A stretch of DNA of 44,429 nt, from positions 1 through 44,429 of IMG/VR virus record IMGVR_UViG_3300010430_000116. One strand, 5' to 3'. The stretch comes from a virus. Positions 7,553-15,121 of the stretch are shown one piece after another. Made by a program: the position numbers and the translations under genes. The notes beneath the pieces are model-generated. The model had not been told where the DNA came from. It saw only the letters and a program-made list of their open reading frames with translations, and made no database searches. The stretch's first letter is position 1. Each line of letters opens with the position of its first letter.

Positions 7553-9949
7553 TTAATACCATCCACTTTTACTTCTTTCAACAAAGAATGTGCCATCATA
7601 AATAAATTCTATAAGATGCCTAGTGAATGCAGCATTACCAGTATCTGAATACCCTGTTTTAAAGTTAGCTCCCCATGTTACAGCGTGCCCACCTGTACCA
7701 TCTTGTTGAAACTGTACAGTTAATATATCCCCGTTAGTCACGTTTGTTGGGTTGTTCACTGTAATATTGCCAGTAAGTGTTCCGACTTTCACATATGAGC
7801 CTGAGTTCATGTTGGGTGTTATACTTGCAGAATAACCTGTATCTATTTTCCTAAGATTCTCACTCTTAACTAATGACCTGCCATAGTCTATAGTAGATAA
7901 CGTTTGATTATCACTTTCTATAATCACTATGTCGTTCTCTGCTTTAGCTGTAGCAAAATTGATATCAGTTGTACAGGTTAAAGCATTAAGCTTTATGTTA
8001 TTTCGTCCTGCTGTATTGTAATCTATTGCGGTTAAGCAATTCTTAGCTGCTACATTAACATCTACCCTAGAAGAACTAACATCTACACCTACTGAGCCAG
8101 TAGAATCATAATTTTCTATAACAGCAGAAGCTATGGTGCAGTCAGCATTTATATCTATACCTTTCTGAGCAATAGATGTTGCTGATACTTGAGAGGTTCT
8201 TAGCTGGTCAACATATGTCTCTGCATTAACTTGAAGAACTCCACCATCCGTGCCTGATGTTCTTTCTTGGTCTGAGTTTCTAATAAAACCTATCTGTGCA
8301 ACTGAGTCAACTTTAACACCATAAAATGCACCCGCATTATTTGTATTGTTTTTCAATACTAAGATGTAACTAGCAACATTTGCAGAAGTGTTGAATATCA
8401 ACCCATGTTTAGCTGATGCGTCAGTGTAAATGAATTTAGAGTTGGAGTTTGCCAAAGTAATCTGTGCGCCATTAGCATCATGTCCACATGCACAGGAGTA
8501 GGCATGAATCGACCCAATCTCTAAGTTACCTACAGAGTTGTTACCTGTAGACTCTTGGAAGAAGCCGCCCCAAGCAGAAGCCTTTATCTGAATATTATCT
8601 ATATTAGAATCGTTAGGACCACGGTAATACCAGCCATGCTTATTTGAATTAGAGATATAGACATTCTTGCCGCTAGATTCATGCATGTTTAAGAAGTCAT
8701 GTAAATCATCACCAGAAGTTGAGCTTCCTGGTATGCCTGCCTCAGTCCATACGCCATGACCAACGGTATTAATGACACCTATATCTTCAAATAGCCACTT
8801 GCCACCGTATATATGTAAGCCGCCAGCATTAGCAACATTAGCCCTATTGCCGTCTATGGTCATATTTCGGATTTCAAAACCCATTATTAAACCGTTAGGG
8901 TATGGCGAATAGTAGTCCCACAAGTCAGTCCCTTGCACGGTTTCAAAATCTTTGCTTTGTACTACAGCCTCATTAGCTGCAAACGTTGCGCTATCTAGTG
9001 GTTTTATATATGTAGTCGTCCATGAATCACCGATAAGTTTTACATCTGATTCTACTTGAAGTTTCCCGCTTGTTCTATATATCCCTTTAGGATGGTAGAC
9101 TTGTCTACCCCCAGTAGGTTTATTAGATACGTCAGCAGCGTAATCATAAGCAGCTTGAAGTGCTGAAGTATCATCTGAAGTATTATCCCCTGCTGCACCG
9201 AACTGCTTGACGTTGATATGTCCCCCAGCTATTAAATTAGCCTGATGGGTAGCTAAATCTATAAATGACCCGCCATCATCTGTACCAGTGCCAGCGGCAA
9301 CAATCCTATACTCAGACCCACCTCCATCACCTACAGAAGTATAGCCCCAAGTCTTAACCTTCATACCTATTTGTAGGCCACTAGAAGCAACCATATCGGC
9401 TACAGTGTCAAAGGTTAAAGCGTCTAAGTGAACTGCCACAGTAGAACCATCATAAGTTACGTTAGCAGCCCCTACTTGGTCTGTACTCTCTTGTAATTCA
9501 TTAACTAATACCTCTACTATGTCTCCAACTTCTACACCCTCAGAGAGCGTTACAGACGTTGTAGTAGTCTCAGAGTAAGCAGTAGCTTCCTGACGTACAC
9601 CATTAATATAGATGGATAGGTTGTTACTACCAATTACATACTGAGGAGTAACAAAAAGAGTTTGGCCAGCTGTAGCTGTATGTTTCTGTTTCAATGTCTG
9701 TGTAGTCTTAGTGCCTACAGATTGAGCATTGAACTGACGTAATGTTACTGGTTCACTAGGAGTTACAGCATCAGGTAGATTTAGAATTTGGTTAGAATCC
9801 ATATCTAAATCAGCTTCCATGTTATTAGGTGAGTCACCCTTACGTGAAAGTGTATCTGTAATTGCTGTAGCTATATCATCTAGATTACTATCTATCTGTT
9901 GCTTAGAAGCGTAGTTTGAGCCTAAACTTGTTTTAGTATATCGAGCCAT
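7553..9949 (-). CDS. Tailspike 1 (receptor-binding beta-helix protein)
   Basis: 798 residues. The N-terminus (about 1-90) resembles podovirus tail-fibre anchoring regions (SNYASKQQIDSNLDDIATAI, then MDSNQILNLPDA). A middle domain at about 178-245 (FDTVADMVASSGLQIGMKVK...GDGGGSEYRIV) is shared with the second tailspike. HINVKQFGAAGDNTSDDTSA is the typical opening of a pectate-lyase-type right-handed beta-helix, which fills the next 400 residues. The C-terminal end (NITVNNPTNVTNGDILTVQF) looks like a trimerisation or carbohydrate-binding cap. It probably binds and perhaps degrades surface polysaccharide. It lies between terS-like and terL genes. Confidence 0.85.
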   Translation of the reverse strand: MARYTKTSLGSNYASKQQIDSNLDDIATAITDTLSRKGDSPNNMEADLDMDSNQILNLPDAVTPSEPVTLRQFNAQSVGTKTTQTLKQKHTATAGQTLFVTPQYVIGSNNLSIYINGVRQEATAYSETTTTSVTLSEGVEVGDIVEVLVNELQESTDQVGAANVTYDGSTVAVHLDALTFDTVADMVASSGLQIGMKVKTWGYTSVGDGGGSEYRIVAAGTGTDDGGSFIDLATHQANLIAGGHINVKQFGAAGDNTSDDTSALQAAYDYAADVSNKPTGGRQVYHPKGIYRTSGKLQVESDVKLIGDSWTTTYIKPLDSATFAANEAVVQSKDFETVQGTDLWDYYSPYPNGLIMGFEIRNMTIDGNRANVANAGGLHIYGGKWLFEDIGVINTVGHGVWTEAGIPGSSTSGDDLHDFLNMHESSGKNVYISNSNKHGWYYRGPNDSNIDNIQIKASAWGGFFQESTGNNSVGNLEIGSIHAYSCACGHDANGAQITLANSNSKFIYTDASAKHGLIFNTSANVASYILVLKNNTNNAGAFYGVKVDSVAQIGFIRNSDQERTSGTDGGVLQVNAETYVDQLRTSQVSATSIAQKGIDINADCTIASAVIENYDSTGSVGVDVSSSRVDVNVAAKNCLTAIDYNTAGRNNIKLNALTCTTDINFATAKAENDIVIIESDNQTLSTIDYGRSLVKSENLRKIDTGYSASITPNMNSGSYVKVGTLTGNITVNNPTNVTNGDILTVQFQQDGTGGHAVTWGANFKTGYSDTGNAAFTRHLIEFIYDGTFFVERSKSGWY

Positions 9950-9955
9950 GTTTTA

Positions 9956-10495
9956 TTATTTCACTCTCTTTAAGAAGTTCTCAGCCTCTTTGCCTAGGCT
10001 ACTTGTATTATTCTGTGTGTTAGGTCTACCAGCTTTCTTCTTGGTAGCTCCTTTAGCTTCATCTTTAATCTCAGCTAATACAGCTTTAGCTGCTGTAGTA
10101 TCTTTCTCTTGTACTTTCTCTTTAAGAACAGCCATAGCTTCAGACTTAACCTTAGCTGCTTTATGCTCTCTCCAAGCCTTTAAACCAATATGAGCTTGAG
10201 CAGGGAACTTACCACCTGACATGAACCAGTCTAAACCACACAGCTGATTCCAGTTAGCCATATTACCAACTAATTTAATAGCAGCATCATACTCATCAAT
10301 AGCTTCCATATAAACCTTATACGCAGAAGGAAGAGTATCAAACCCTTCAGGAGCATAATCACGAAGCTTCAATGTATAAGAAGGAGGATATTTCTCTCTG
10401 GTCTTTTTATTATTTGTTTCCCAAAAAATTGCATTAGTAGCAAATCTATTCTGAGAGTCATATAGCAACTCTTCAGGAACTAAACAATCAGTCAT
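9956..10495 (-). CDS. Candidate terminase small subunit
   Basis: About 179 residues from the ATG at 10495 (MTDCLVPEELLYDSQNRF), which has AGGAG 8 bases upstream; an upstream ATG at 10519 lacks a good site. The protein has a central helical core (YKVYMEAIDEYDAAIKLVGN), a helix-rich basic segment with KVKSEAMAVLKEKV, and a Lys/Gly/Pro AT-hook-like stretch KKKAGRPN near the C-terminus. Size, helicity, basic tail and location upstream of terL, separated only by the tailspike, suggest TerS, which recognises phage DNA and recruits TerL. No catalytic motif is expected, so the call stays moderate. Confidence 0.5.
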   Translation of the reverse strand: MTDCLVPEELLYDSQNRFATNAIFWETNNKKTREKYPPSYTLKLRDYAPEGFDTLPSAYKVYMEAIDEYDAAIKLVGNMANWNQLCGLDWFMSGGKFPAQAHIGLKAWREHKAAKVKSEAMAVLKEKVQEKDTTAAKAVLAEIKDEAKGATKKKAGRPNTQNNTSSLGKEAENFLKRVK

Positions 10496-10799
10496 TCTTA
10501 TTTCTCCTATTGTTCTCATTATCCTTATGTATCACAGCTAGGTCTATGCGAAGGTCAGTCATTGTACTAGATAGTTCCTTTAGTACAGAAGTGTTCTCTT
10601 GTAACACCTTATTCACTGCCTTCATTTCTTCCTTAACTGGCTCAAGCTTTAAGTCTATCTGCTTATCAGCTTCATTCTTTGTGTAGCTTTTCTCTTCTAG
10701 CCTATCTACCTTGTTCCATAACATTCTAAAGACAGGTATGAAGACAGCAGCCCATAGCCATTTGAGTGAGCTAATCCCTATTGTTGTTTCTGCTGGCAT
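10488..10799 (-). CDS. Membrane-anchored coiled-coil protein of the lysis cluster
   Basis: 103 residues from the ATG at 10799 (MPAETTIGIS), which has AAGGA upstream; the long upstream extension overlaps the holin gene and is unlikely. One membrane segment at about 12-29 (LKWLWAAVFIPVFRMLW) is followed by a charged coiled coil to the C-terminus. This shape fits an inner-membrane spanin or a small holin/antiholin partner. It sits directly after the holin-like gene. No overlapping outer spanin frame was seen, so the exact role is open. Confidence 0.6.
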   Translation of the reverse strand: MPAETTIGISSLKWLWAAVFIPVFRMLWNKVDRLEEKSYTKNEADKQIDLKLEPVKEEMKAVNKVLQENTSVLKELSSTMTDLRIDLAVIHKDNENNRRNKND

Positions 10800-10806
10800 A
10801 CTCTTA

Positions 10807-11166
10807 TTATCCTTTCCCATCCAGCTTGAACCCTTGTTGCTTAAAATACCACCTAAGCCCAAAAGATGCAGCCATAATACCAAATAGACCAAACTGATAC
10901 CAGTAAGGTAATTGTGTTACAAACTCTATCCAAGCTAAAGATTTCTCTGGATAGAACCAAGCAACCACTAAAGGAGCTAACCACACAATAGTTATTAACT
11001 CATCTTTCCAACTATATTGTGCTTGTCTCTGTGCCTCTAAGTCCCAGTCACCTTCAATCTTAGCTAGTTGCATGTGACGAGCAGCTTCAGCTTCATTCTT
11101 AGACTTCTTTAGGTCTACCCATGATGTAAAGATGGAACTGATTGCTGAAGTGATTATTTGCCACAT
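10807..11166 (-). CDS. Holin-like protein (3-TM family)
   Basis: 119 residues. The N-terminal helix (MWQIITSAISSIFTSWVDLKK), an amphipathic charged region, the SWKDE motif at about 52-56 and then two membrane segments (TIVWLAPLVVAWF and FGLFGIMAASFGLRWYF) match the three-segment holin family also found in gene transfer agents. Such proteins open the inner membrane for the endolysin. It lies beside another small membrane protein, forming a lysis cluster, while the endolysin itself is far away in the early arm. Confidence 0.65.
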   Translation of the reverse strand: MWQIITSAISSIFTSWVDLKKSKNEAEAARHMQLAKIEGDWDLEAQRQAQYSWKDELITIVWLAPLVVAWFYPEKSLAWIEFVTQLPYWYQFGLFGIMAASFGLRWYFKQQGFKLDGKG

Positions 11167-11206
11167 AGGAAGCCTTAAAGGAAGGGGAAGGTCATTGCAA
11201 CCTTCA

Positions 11207-11395
11207 TTAGTTTAGCTCAGGAAGAAGCTTATCTGACTCTAGATTAGAATGGTCCGGGAGGTGAGAATTGTTTGATTTAGAGAAGATGTAAAGACCATAA
11301 TTAAAGTCTTCAAATGGGTCATGGAACAACTGTGTTCTATACCCATCTTCTGTTGGTGTTTCGTAACACCCATCTTCATCATTGAAGTAATACAT
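11207..11395 (-). CDS. Small acidic hypothetical protein
   Basis: 62 residues, acidic and aromatic (MYYFNDEDGCYETPTEDGYR). It has a clear AAGGA ribosome site and its own upstream promoter (11415-11443), so it is probably expressed. No family recognised. It is the first gene after that promoter and precedes the holin. Confidence 0.6.
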   Translation of the reverse strand: MYYFNDEDGCYETPTEDGYRTQLFHDPFEDFNYGLYIFSKSNNSHLPDHSNLESDKLLPELN

Positions 11396-11414
11396 ATTTA
11401 GTCCTTATAATACC

Positions 11415-11443
11415 AGTGTATCATGGATTTGGTTAATTGTCAA
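11415..11443 (-). promoter_or_regulatory. Sigma70-type promoter, minus strand
   Basis: TTGACA (11443-11438), a 17-base spacer and TACACT (11420-11415). It reads into the small acidic gene and the lysis/packaging block. The upstream flank (11454-11469) shares 16 identical bases (ACGTATAAAATAAATT) with the early-arm element at 18093-18108, although part of it is the end of the upstream gene. Confidence 0.6.
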
Positions 11444-11461
11444 GAAATAATTAAATTTATT

Positions 11462-11752
11462 TTATACGTGAACTACAGGCTTGCACTTGTAGCTGAACTT
11501 AGTCTTATGACCTTCTATTGTAACTGGTCTTTCACTAATTGAATTGTTTAACACTGAACGGGTAGCTAGTTTATCTTCACCTACAAAGACATAACATAGA
11601 GCATCATTATCTGTAGGATTAACTAGAACTATCTGAAAGGAGGTGAGAGATTTAGAATCAGCTATGTAATATATCTTTTGTTTAAATATGTTACCTCTAG
11701 CTAATATACTTGAACTTAATATTATCGCTAGAAGTAAACATATTCTTTTCAT
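11462..11752 (-). CDS. Secreted hypothetical protein
   Basis: 96 residues with a Sec-type signal peptide (MKRICLLLAIILSSSILARG; no lipobox cysteine). The mature part is short and beta-rich with two cysteines. AGGA lies six bases before ATG, and the gene starts next to the PhoH stop. Function is unknown; a periplasmic protein near lysis genes could act in lysis or exclusion, but nothing in the sequence decides this. Confidence 0.65.
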   Translation of the reverse strand: MKRICLLLAIILSSSILARGNIFKQKIYYIADSKSLTSFQIVLVNPTDNDALCYVFVGEDKLATRSVLNNSISERPVTIEGHKTKFSYKCKPVVHV

Positions 11753-11754
11753 CT

Positions 11755-12414
11755 CTAATCCTCGTAAGCTTGCACTATGAGCTTAGCCATACCTGACCTC
11801 ACTACATCATCAGAACAGAACTCATAGCTAGAACAGCCTCTAACGCTCTCTAAGCGCTCTACAGCATCTAACAACCCACTAGTACCACTAATCATCTGTT
11901 GTAAGCCCAGAGAGCCATTCAGAACCATTGTAGAGTATTTACCAATACGACTTAACAACATAAACATCTGAACCTTAGTACTGTTCTGCATTTCATCTGC
12001 TATAACAAAACAATTATCAAAAGTCTTACCTTGCATAAAACCAAGAGGAATAGCTTTGATGTTCTCATGTTTAATCTGAGACTCATACCAACCTTTACCA
12101 AACTTAGAGATGAATATTTCTTTAACTGGTTCTAAGTAAGGAGCATACTTCTCTTCTAACTCACCTGGTAGATAACCTAGCTTCTCTCCAGCTTCTACAG
12201 CAGGTCTAGTTATAATGATTTGATTTATCTGTTTACTGTAGAGCTTATCAGCAGCTAGAGCTACAGCACAATAGGTCTTACCAGTACCAGCTGGACCTAA
12301 ACCAAAGGTTATAGTGTTAGTCTCTATTGAGTTGAGGTATTCAGCTTGAGCTTGATTGAGAGGAGTGACTTTATCTGGAGCAGAGTAATTAGAACTAGAC
12401 TTCTTCTTTGTCAT
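11755..12414 (-). CDS. phoH: PhoH-like P-loop ATPase
   Basis: 219 residues. Walker A is GLGPAGTGKT at about 38-47, followed by the family motif TRPAVEAGEKLGYLPGELEEK and YLEPVKE. The Walker B is CFVIADEMQN, with Met where Ala is usual. Sensor region NGSLGLQQ replaces the common TGD. PhoH-like ATPases are frequent in marine phages; their role is not settled (RNA helicase or nuclease-linked ATPase activity is proposed). It is an early gene of the minus-strand arm. Confidence 0.85.
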   Translation of the reverse strand: MTKKKSSSNYSAPDKVTPLNQAQAEYLNSIETNTITFGLGPAGTGKTYCAVALAADKLYSKQINQIIITRPAVEAGEKLGYLPGELEEKYAPYLEPVKEIFISKFGKGWYESQIKHENIKAIPLGFMQGKTFDNCFVIADEMQNSTKVQMFMLLSRIGKYSTMVLNGSLGLQQMISGTSGLLDAVERLESVRGCSSYEFCSDDVVRSGMAKLIVQAYED

Positions 12415-12450
12415 TAGTGAACAATCCTTTAATGATGTGAAGTAGGAAGC

Positions 12451-12603
12451 TTAACATAGCTTGCTAGATTTATCAAGAAGCTTAGCCTTAGCTACAATCT
12501 CTTTCTGTTTAGCTATAGCTCCTTTCATAGCTTTCCTATATATCTCTTCTCTTTGCTTATCGGAATAGTCTAAGAAGAACTTAGATAGTTTAGATTTAGT
12601 CAT
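12451..12603 (-). CDS. 50-residue basic hypothetical protein
   Basis: MTKSKLSKFFLDYSDK... with repeated Lys and Ala, a single amphipathic helix predicted through the second half. It overlaps the upstream gene by 8 bases (ATGACTAA-type junction), ends in TAA at 12451, and fills an otherwise empty gap before PhoH. No family recognised. Confidence 0.6.
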   Translation of the reverse strand: MTKSKLSKFFLDYSDKQREEIYRKAMKGAIAKQKEIVAKAKLLDKSSKLC

Positions 12604-12817
12604 ATAGTTTAGTCTTTGTTCCAGTAAGGTAAGCTTCTTCTAAGCAGCATTTAAACTCGTATTCCATGAAAGACATACCTTCAGGTCTACTAGCTACATC
12701 ATACTTAGCTAAGCCTAACGAAGCTCTAAGCTTATTCCTTTCTCTTAGTTCTTGTCCTTGCTTATATTCAAGTTCTTCTAAGTTATCTGGAATGATTGGA
12801 TTAAAACTATTATTCAT
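12596..12817 (-). CDS. First gene of the minus-strand arm, hypothetical
   Basis: 73 residues, helical and charged (NLEELEYKQGQELRERNKLR), no cysteines in a metal-binding pattern. It is the first gene downstream of the minus-strand promoter in the control region. The leader just before it can form a 6-bp hairpin (12841-12858). No family recognised. Confidence 0.6.
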   Translation of the reverse strand: MNNSFNPIIPDNLEELEYKQGQELRERNKLRASLGLAKYDVASRPEGMSFMEYEFKCCLEEAYLTGTKTKLYD

Positions 12818-12840
12818 ATGTATATTATCTCTTATCAGAA

Positions 12841-12858
12841 CTCTAGTTGTAGCTAGAG
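12841..12858 (-). promoter_or_regulatory. Leader hairpin before the first minus-strand gene
   Basis: CTCTAG and CTAGAG form a perfect 6-bp stem with a 6-base loop, 23 bases before the ATG at 12817. It is short and not followed by a T tract in the minus direction, so it is more likely a translation or RNA-stability element than a terminator. Confidence 0.35.
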
Positions 12859-13312
12859 CAAATATATTTTATAAAATTTAGATACAACTCGGGCATCCTT
12901 CTACAAGTGTTCCTAGAGCAAGGGAGTATATAGTGTATAGTGAGCGTATGTGGTAACTAGCGAACTATGTCTAAGCTTAATCTAAACTTATCTATATCTA
13001 ACTTAATCTGTAACTTGTCTTATTCTTGACTTAGCTTAGTGCTTTTATTGAATACTCTTTATCCGCAATATCTTTGTTTGTTCTATGCTATGCACAGGTT
13101 AGGTAGTTAACTCTCTACCTTATCTAGCTATCTTAGCTATCTTGCTCTGAGGTCTCTGTGAGATGTATGCGTATTATCCTCGCTTATTAGATAAGCTTCA
13201 TGTAGAGTTAGAATAAATTAGAAGTTCACTCTACAACTGGACTAGGCCCTTAACCAGCAAGTATTCAATTCAAAAGTCATGTATATAAACTATTTCACTA
13301 GTCTATATTACA

Positions 13313-13341
13313 AGTCTATCACACTTTAGCTAATCTGTCAA
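13313..13341 (-). promoter_or_regulatory. Main minus-arm promoter candidate
   Basis: TTGACA at 13341-13336, a 17-base spacer and TAGACT at 13318-13313. It is the best sigma70 match on the minus strand in the control region and would give a leader of about 490 bases before the gene at 12817. Confidence 0.6.
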
Positions 13342-13360
13342 CAACTAATTAACAAATAGT

Positions 13361-13388
13361 TTGACTTTGTTGTTTATTTGTGTTATAT
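13361..13388 (+). promoter_or_regulatory. Main plus-arm promoter candidate
   Basis: TTGACT at 13361-13366, 16 bases, TTATAT at 13383-13388. Its -35 lies only 19 bases from that of the minus promoter. AACAAATA and TATTTGTG inverted half-sites flank the element and could bind a repressor or activator. Confidence 0.5.
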
Positions 13389-13404
13389 CTCTAAATTTAT
13401 CTTT

Positions 13405-13419
13405 ATGTCCTAAGGACAT
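13405..13419. promoter_or_regulatory. Perfect 15-base palindrome
   Basis: ATGTCCT-A-AGGACAT, 7-bp arms around one base, about 10 bases after the predicted start of the plus transcript. It could be an operator or an RNA hairpin at the 5' end of the early message. Confidence 0.4.
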
Positions 13420-13708
13420 GCAGAGAAATTCATCCCCCAAGGAAGTGTTAGCGAGCCTCGTGCGAGCTTTATAGTTTATGTCAAGCATTAACTCTAATAA
13501 ATATAATAATCCCCTTAAAGGAGTTAAGCCCCGTATACAAAAATATTTGTAAATTTTTTATAGGTGTCTTGCAATATAAGAGGCATACCCCTAGTCCCCC
13601 CTGTCCCCTTCTTTTGTTATAGTCCCCTTAGAATATACTTATATTAGGAGTTGCTAATATATAAAAACTAAAGAATTAGTAGGTGTCAAACCCCTTCTTT
13701 ATATTCCC

Positions 13709-13875
13709 CACGTAAATAGTTATCCACAGGTATTATACTTATCCACAGACTTATCAACAGGTTACATTAACATCATGTAAATAACTTCTTGTCCCCATGT
13801 AAATAATATGCTATACGCGCACGCGCAATACATTTATAAACACAATAGGTTACCTGTATAGGTAGTTGTATAGGT
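13709..13875. other. Candidate replication origin: DnaA boxes and iteron-like repeats
   Basis: Two perfect TTATCCACA boxes (13720-13728, 13739-13747) and one near box TTATCAACA (13751-13759) stand in a row. They are bracketed by CACGTAAATAG (13709-13719) and two CATGTAAATAA copies (13774-13784, 13796-13806), then three ATAGGT copies at 13845, 13858 and 13870 with 12-13 base spacing. Surroundings are AT-rich. This is the pattern of DnaA-type origins. The region sits just upstream of the early arm, where T7-like phages also start replication. Confidence 0.5.
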
Positions 13876-13917
13876 TATATCACTGGTCTTACCAGTTAAC
13901 TTCCTCACTGGTCGGAG

Positions 13918-13945
13918 TTGTTTTATTCTTTGAGTCTGGTATATT
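13918..13945 (+). promoter_or_regulatory. Second plus-arm promoter candidate
   Basis: TTGTTT at 13918-13923, 16 bases, TATATT at 13940-13945. It would start a transcript near 13952, about 146 bases before the first early gene, and so defines a structured leader. Confidence 0.4.
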
Positions 13946-13961
13946 TGAATCATAGCAACAC

Positions 13962-14079
13962 GGAACAACCCATGCACGCTGACCTAGGCAATTATCGATA
14001 GGCTGTTAGCCCCGAGAAGGGATCGACTAGCAGACACGTTGTTTCAACTAAGACTATTCAATGAGTAGCTTTAGTTGAA
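13962..14079 (+). promoter_or_regulatory. Structured leader of the early operon
   Basis: Possible nested stems: GGAACAAC (13962-13969) with GTTGTTTC (14038-14045), CTGTTAG (14003-14009) with CTAGCAG (14027-14033), and CCC (14011-14013) with GGG (14019-14021). A separate 9-bp stem, TTCAACTAA (14043-14051) with TTAGTTGAA (14071-14079), ends just before the ribosome site of the first gene and overlaps the outer stem by three bases, so the two may exclude each other. The stretch is less AT-rich than its surroundings. No known RNA family recognised. Confidence 0.4.
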
Positions 14080-14097
14080 TTAATAGGAGAATAGAAG

Positions 14098-14232
14098 ATG
14101 ACAACAGTAATATATTACGGTGTTAATGAAAGTACAGATGTTATGTGCTATGAGGGTGATGAAGATAGCTGTGTTACTTGGTTTAAGCGTAGGTACCCCG
14201 AGTTAACAGTTTTTAAATCATTTTGCAGGTAG
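14098..14232 (+). CDS. First early gene, 44-residue hypothetical protein
   Basis: MTTVIYYGVNESTDVMCYEG..., ending FKSFCR. GGAGA lies about nine bases before the ATG. The acidic N-terminal half and basic end resemble other very early phage takeover peptides only in size. No family recognised. It is the first frame after the structured leader. Confidence 0.6.
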   Translation: MTTVIYYGVNESTDVMCYEGDEDSCVTWFKRRYPELTVFKSFCR

Positions 14233-14332
14233 TTTATAAATTGAGTGGTATTCACACTGGGAGTATCACTTGATGTATAAATTACTAGGGCTTGGCCCGT
14301 CAGATTTAAACTAACCATAGAGAGAATAGAAG

Positions 14333-14809
14333 ATGAAAAGCAATTGGATTAAGAAAGTGTTCTTTGGTACTAACAAAGAAACTGGAGAACGTGTATGGTT
14401 AGATGCTCCTAGCTGGAGTTGTGGTTGGTATTGGGGCTTTGGTTATCTAGGTAGCAAGAATTGTCATTATCATTTAAGTAACTACCGATGTAAAGAGCAT
14501 GTGTTTAAGCTAGAGGATGGTAGCTACAAGGTGCTTACAGAACAGAGAAACAAGAGTATATACGATTGTCTGCTTGAAGACTACGACCTAAACCCCAGGA
14601 TAAAAGACAACCTTTGGAAGTTCTGCGAACTGGTTGGAACTTGCTATTCTTTAAAAGAGACAGCAGAGGTCCTAGGTAGAGGTGGTTCGCATTACACTAC
14701 TAACCCATGTCAAGAAGTTATTAAGAATGAAGAAGAGGTTGAACGCATCAATAAAGAGGTGCTCCCTTCTTTGTTTAATGAATTGCATAAGATATTCGTA
14801 GGAGAATAA
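14333..14809 (+). CDS. Conserved-looking phage protein with WYWGFGYLG motif
   Basis: 158 residues. The N-terminal half holds LDAPSWSCGWYWGFGYLG and NCHYHL, a cysteine/histidine and aromatic cluster that I have seen in small early proteins of several enterobacterial and marine phages, always without assigned function. The C-terminal half is helical. GAGAG precedes the ATG. A 100-base gap with weak stem-loops separates it from the first gene. Confidence 0.7.
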   Translation: MKSNWIKKVFFGTNKETGERVWLDAPSWSCGWYWGFGYLGSKNCHYHLSNYRCKEHVFKLEDGSYKVLTEQRNKSIYDCLLEDYDLNPRIKDNLWKFCELVGTCYSLKETAEVLGRGGSHYTTNPCQEVIKNEEEVERINKEVLPSLFNELHKIFVGE

Positions 14810-14811
14810 CA

Positions 14812-14904
14812 ATGACTAGACTTAACAAAACATTTTATATTGACGGGCTAGTATTTAACAGCTGGTTAGGTGTGTTAGATTATCTAGGGGTGATGTATGG
14901 TTGA
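14812..14904 (+). CDS. 30-residue hypothetical peptide
   Basis: MTRLNKTFYIDGLVFNSWLG... with AGGAG seven bases upstream, starting two bases after the preceding stop and overlapping the next start by 8 bases. The spacing and ribosome site support expression; it has no recognisable domain. Confidence 0.5.
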   Translation: MTRLNKTFYIDGLVFNSWLGVLDYLGVMYG

Positions 14905-15121
14905 GGATAATTATAGATTGAATTGGTGTAAGAAGAATATCAGTACGGACATATTAAAAGTGTTTGTTGATGAATGTAACACGAGCTTAGTGAATAAAAC
15001 TGAACTTGGTTTGTCAACTGGTTCTAAAGTATGGTTAGTATATCCAACTCATACTATAGAAATTTGGTTAAGTGAGTGGGGTGGTGTTGAGAAGCTACCT
15101 AAAATGGAGGTAGTGAAATGA
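14897..15121 (+). CDS. Hypothetical early protein, 74 residues
   Basis: Mixed alpha/beta sequence (VDECNTSLVNKTELGLSTGS, VWLVYPTHTIEIWLSEWGG). It overlaps neighbours at both ends, as in a translationally coupled operon. No family recognised. Confidence 0.6.
   Translation: MVEDNYRLNWCKKNISTDILKVFVDECNTSLVNKTELGLSTGSKVWLVYPTHTIEIWLSEWGGVEKLPKMEVVK

Larger units (their letters stand above)
12818..14097. other. Divergent control region between the two arms
   Basis: 1.28 kb without a convincing gene. From left to right it holds a leader hairpin, AT-rich sequence, back-to-back promoters (13313-13341 minus, 13361-13388 plus), a palindrome (13405-13419), C-rich tracts, DnaA boxes with short direct repeats (13709-13875), a further plus promoter (13918-13945) and a structured leader (13962-14079). 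Two short ATG frames (13418-13474 and 13478-13552) have no usable ribosome site. Confidence 0.75.

Noticed and set aside
13418-13552. Two short ATG frames of 18 and 24 codons in the control region
   Set aside because: No usable ribosome site and no similarity; leader peptides cannot be excluded but are unsupported.
14233-14332. Possible tRNA or terminator in the gap after the first early gene (GGGC-TTG-GCCC)
   Set aside because: The stem is only 4 bp without a T tract, and no cloverleaf could be formed.
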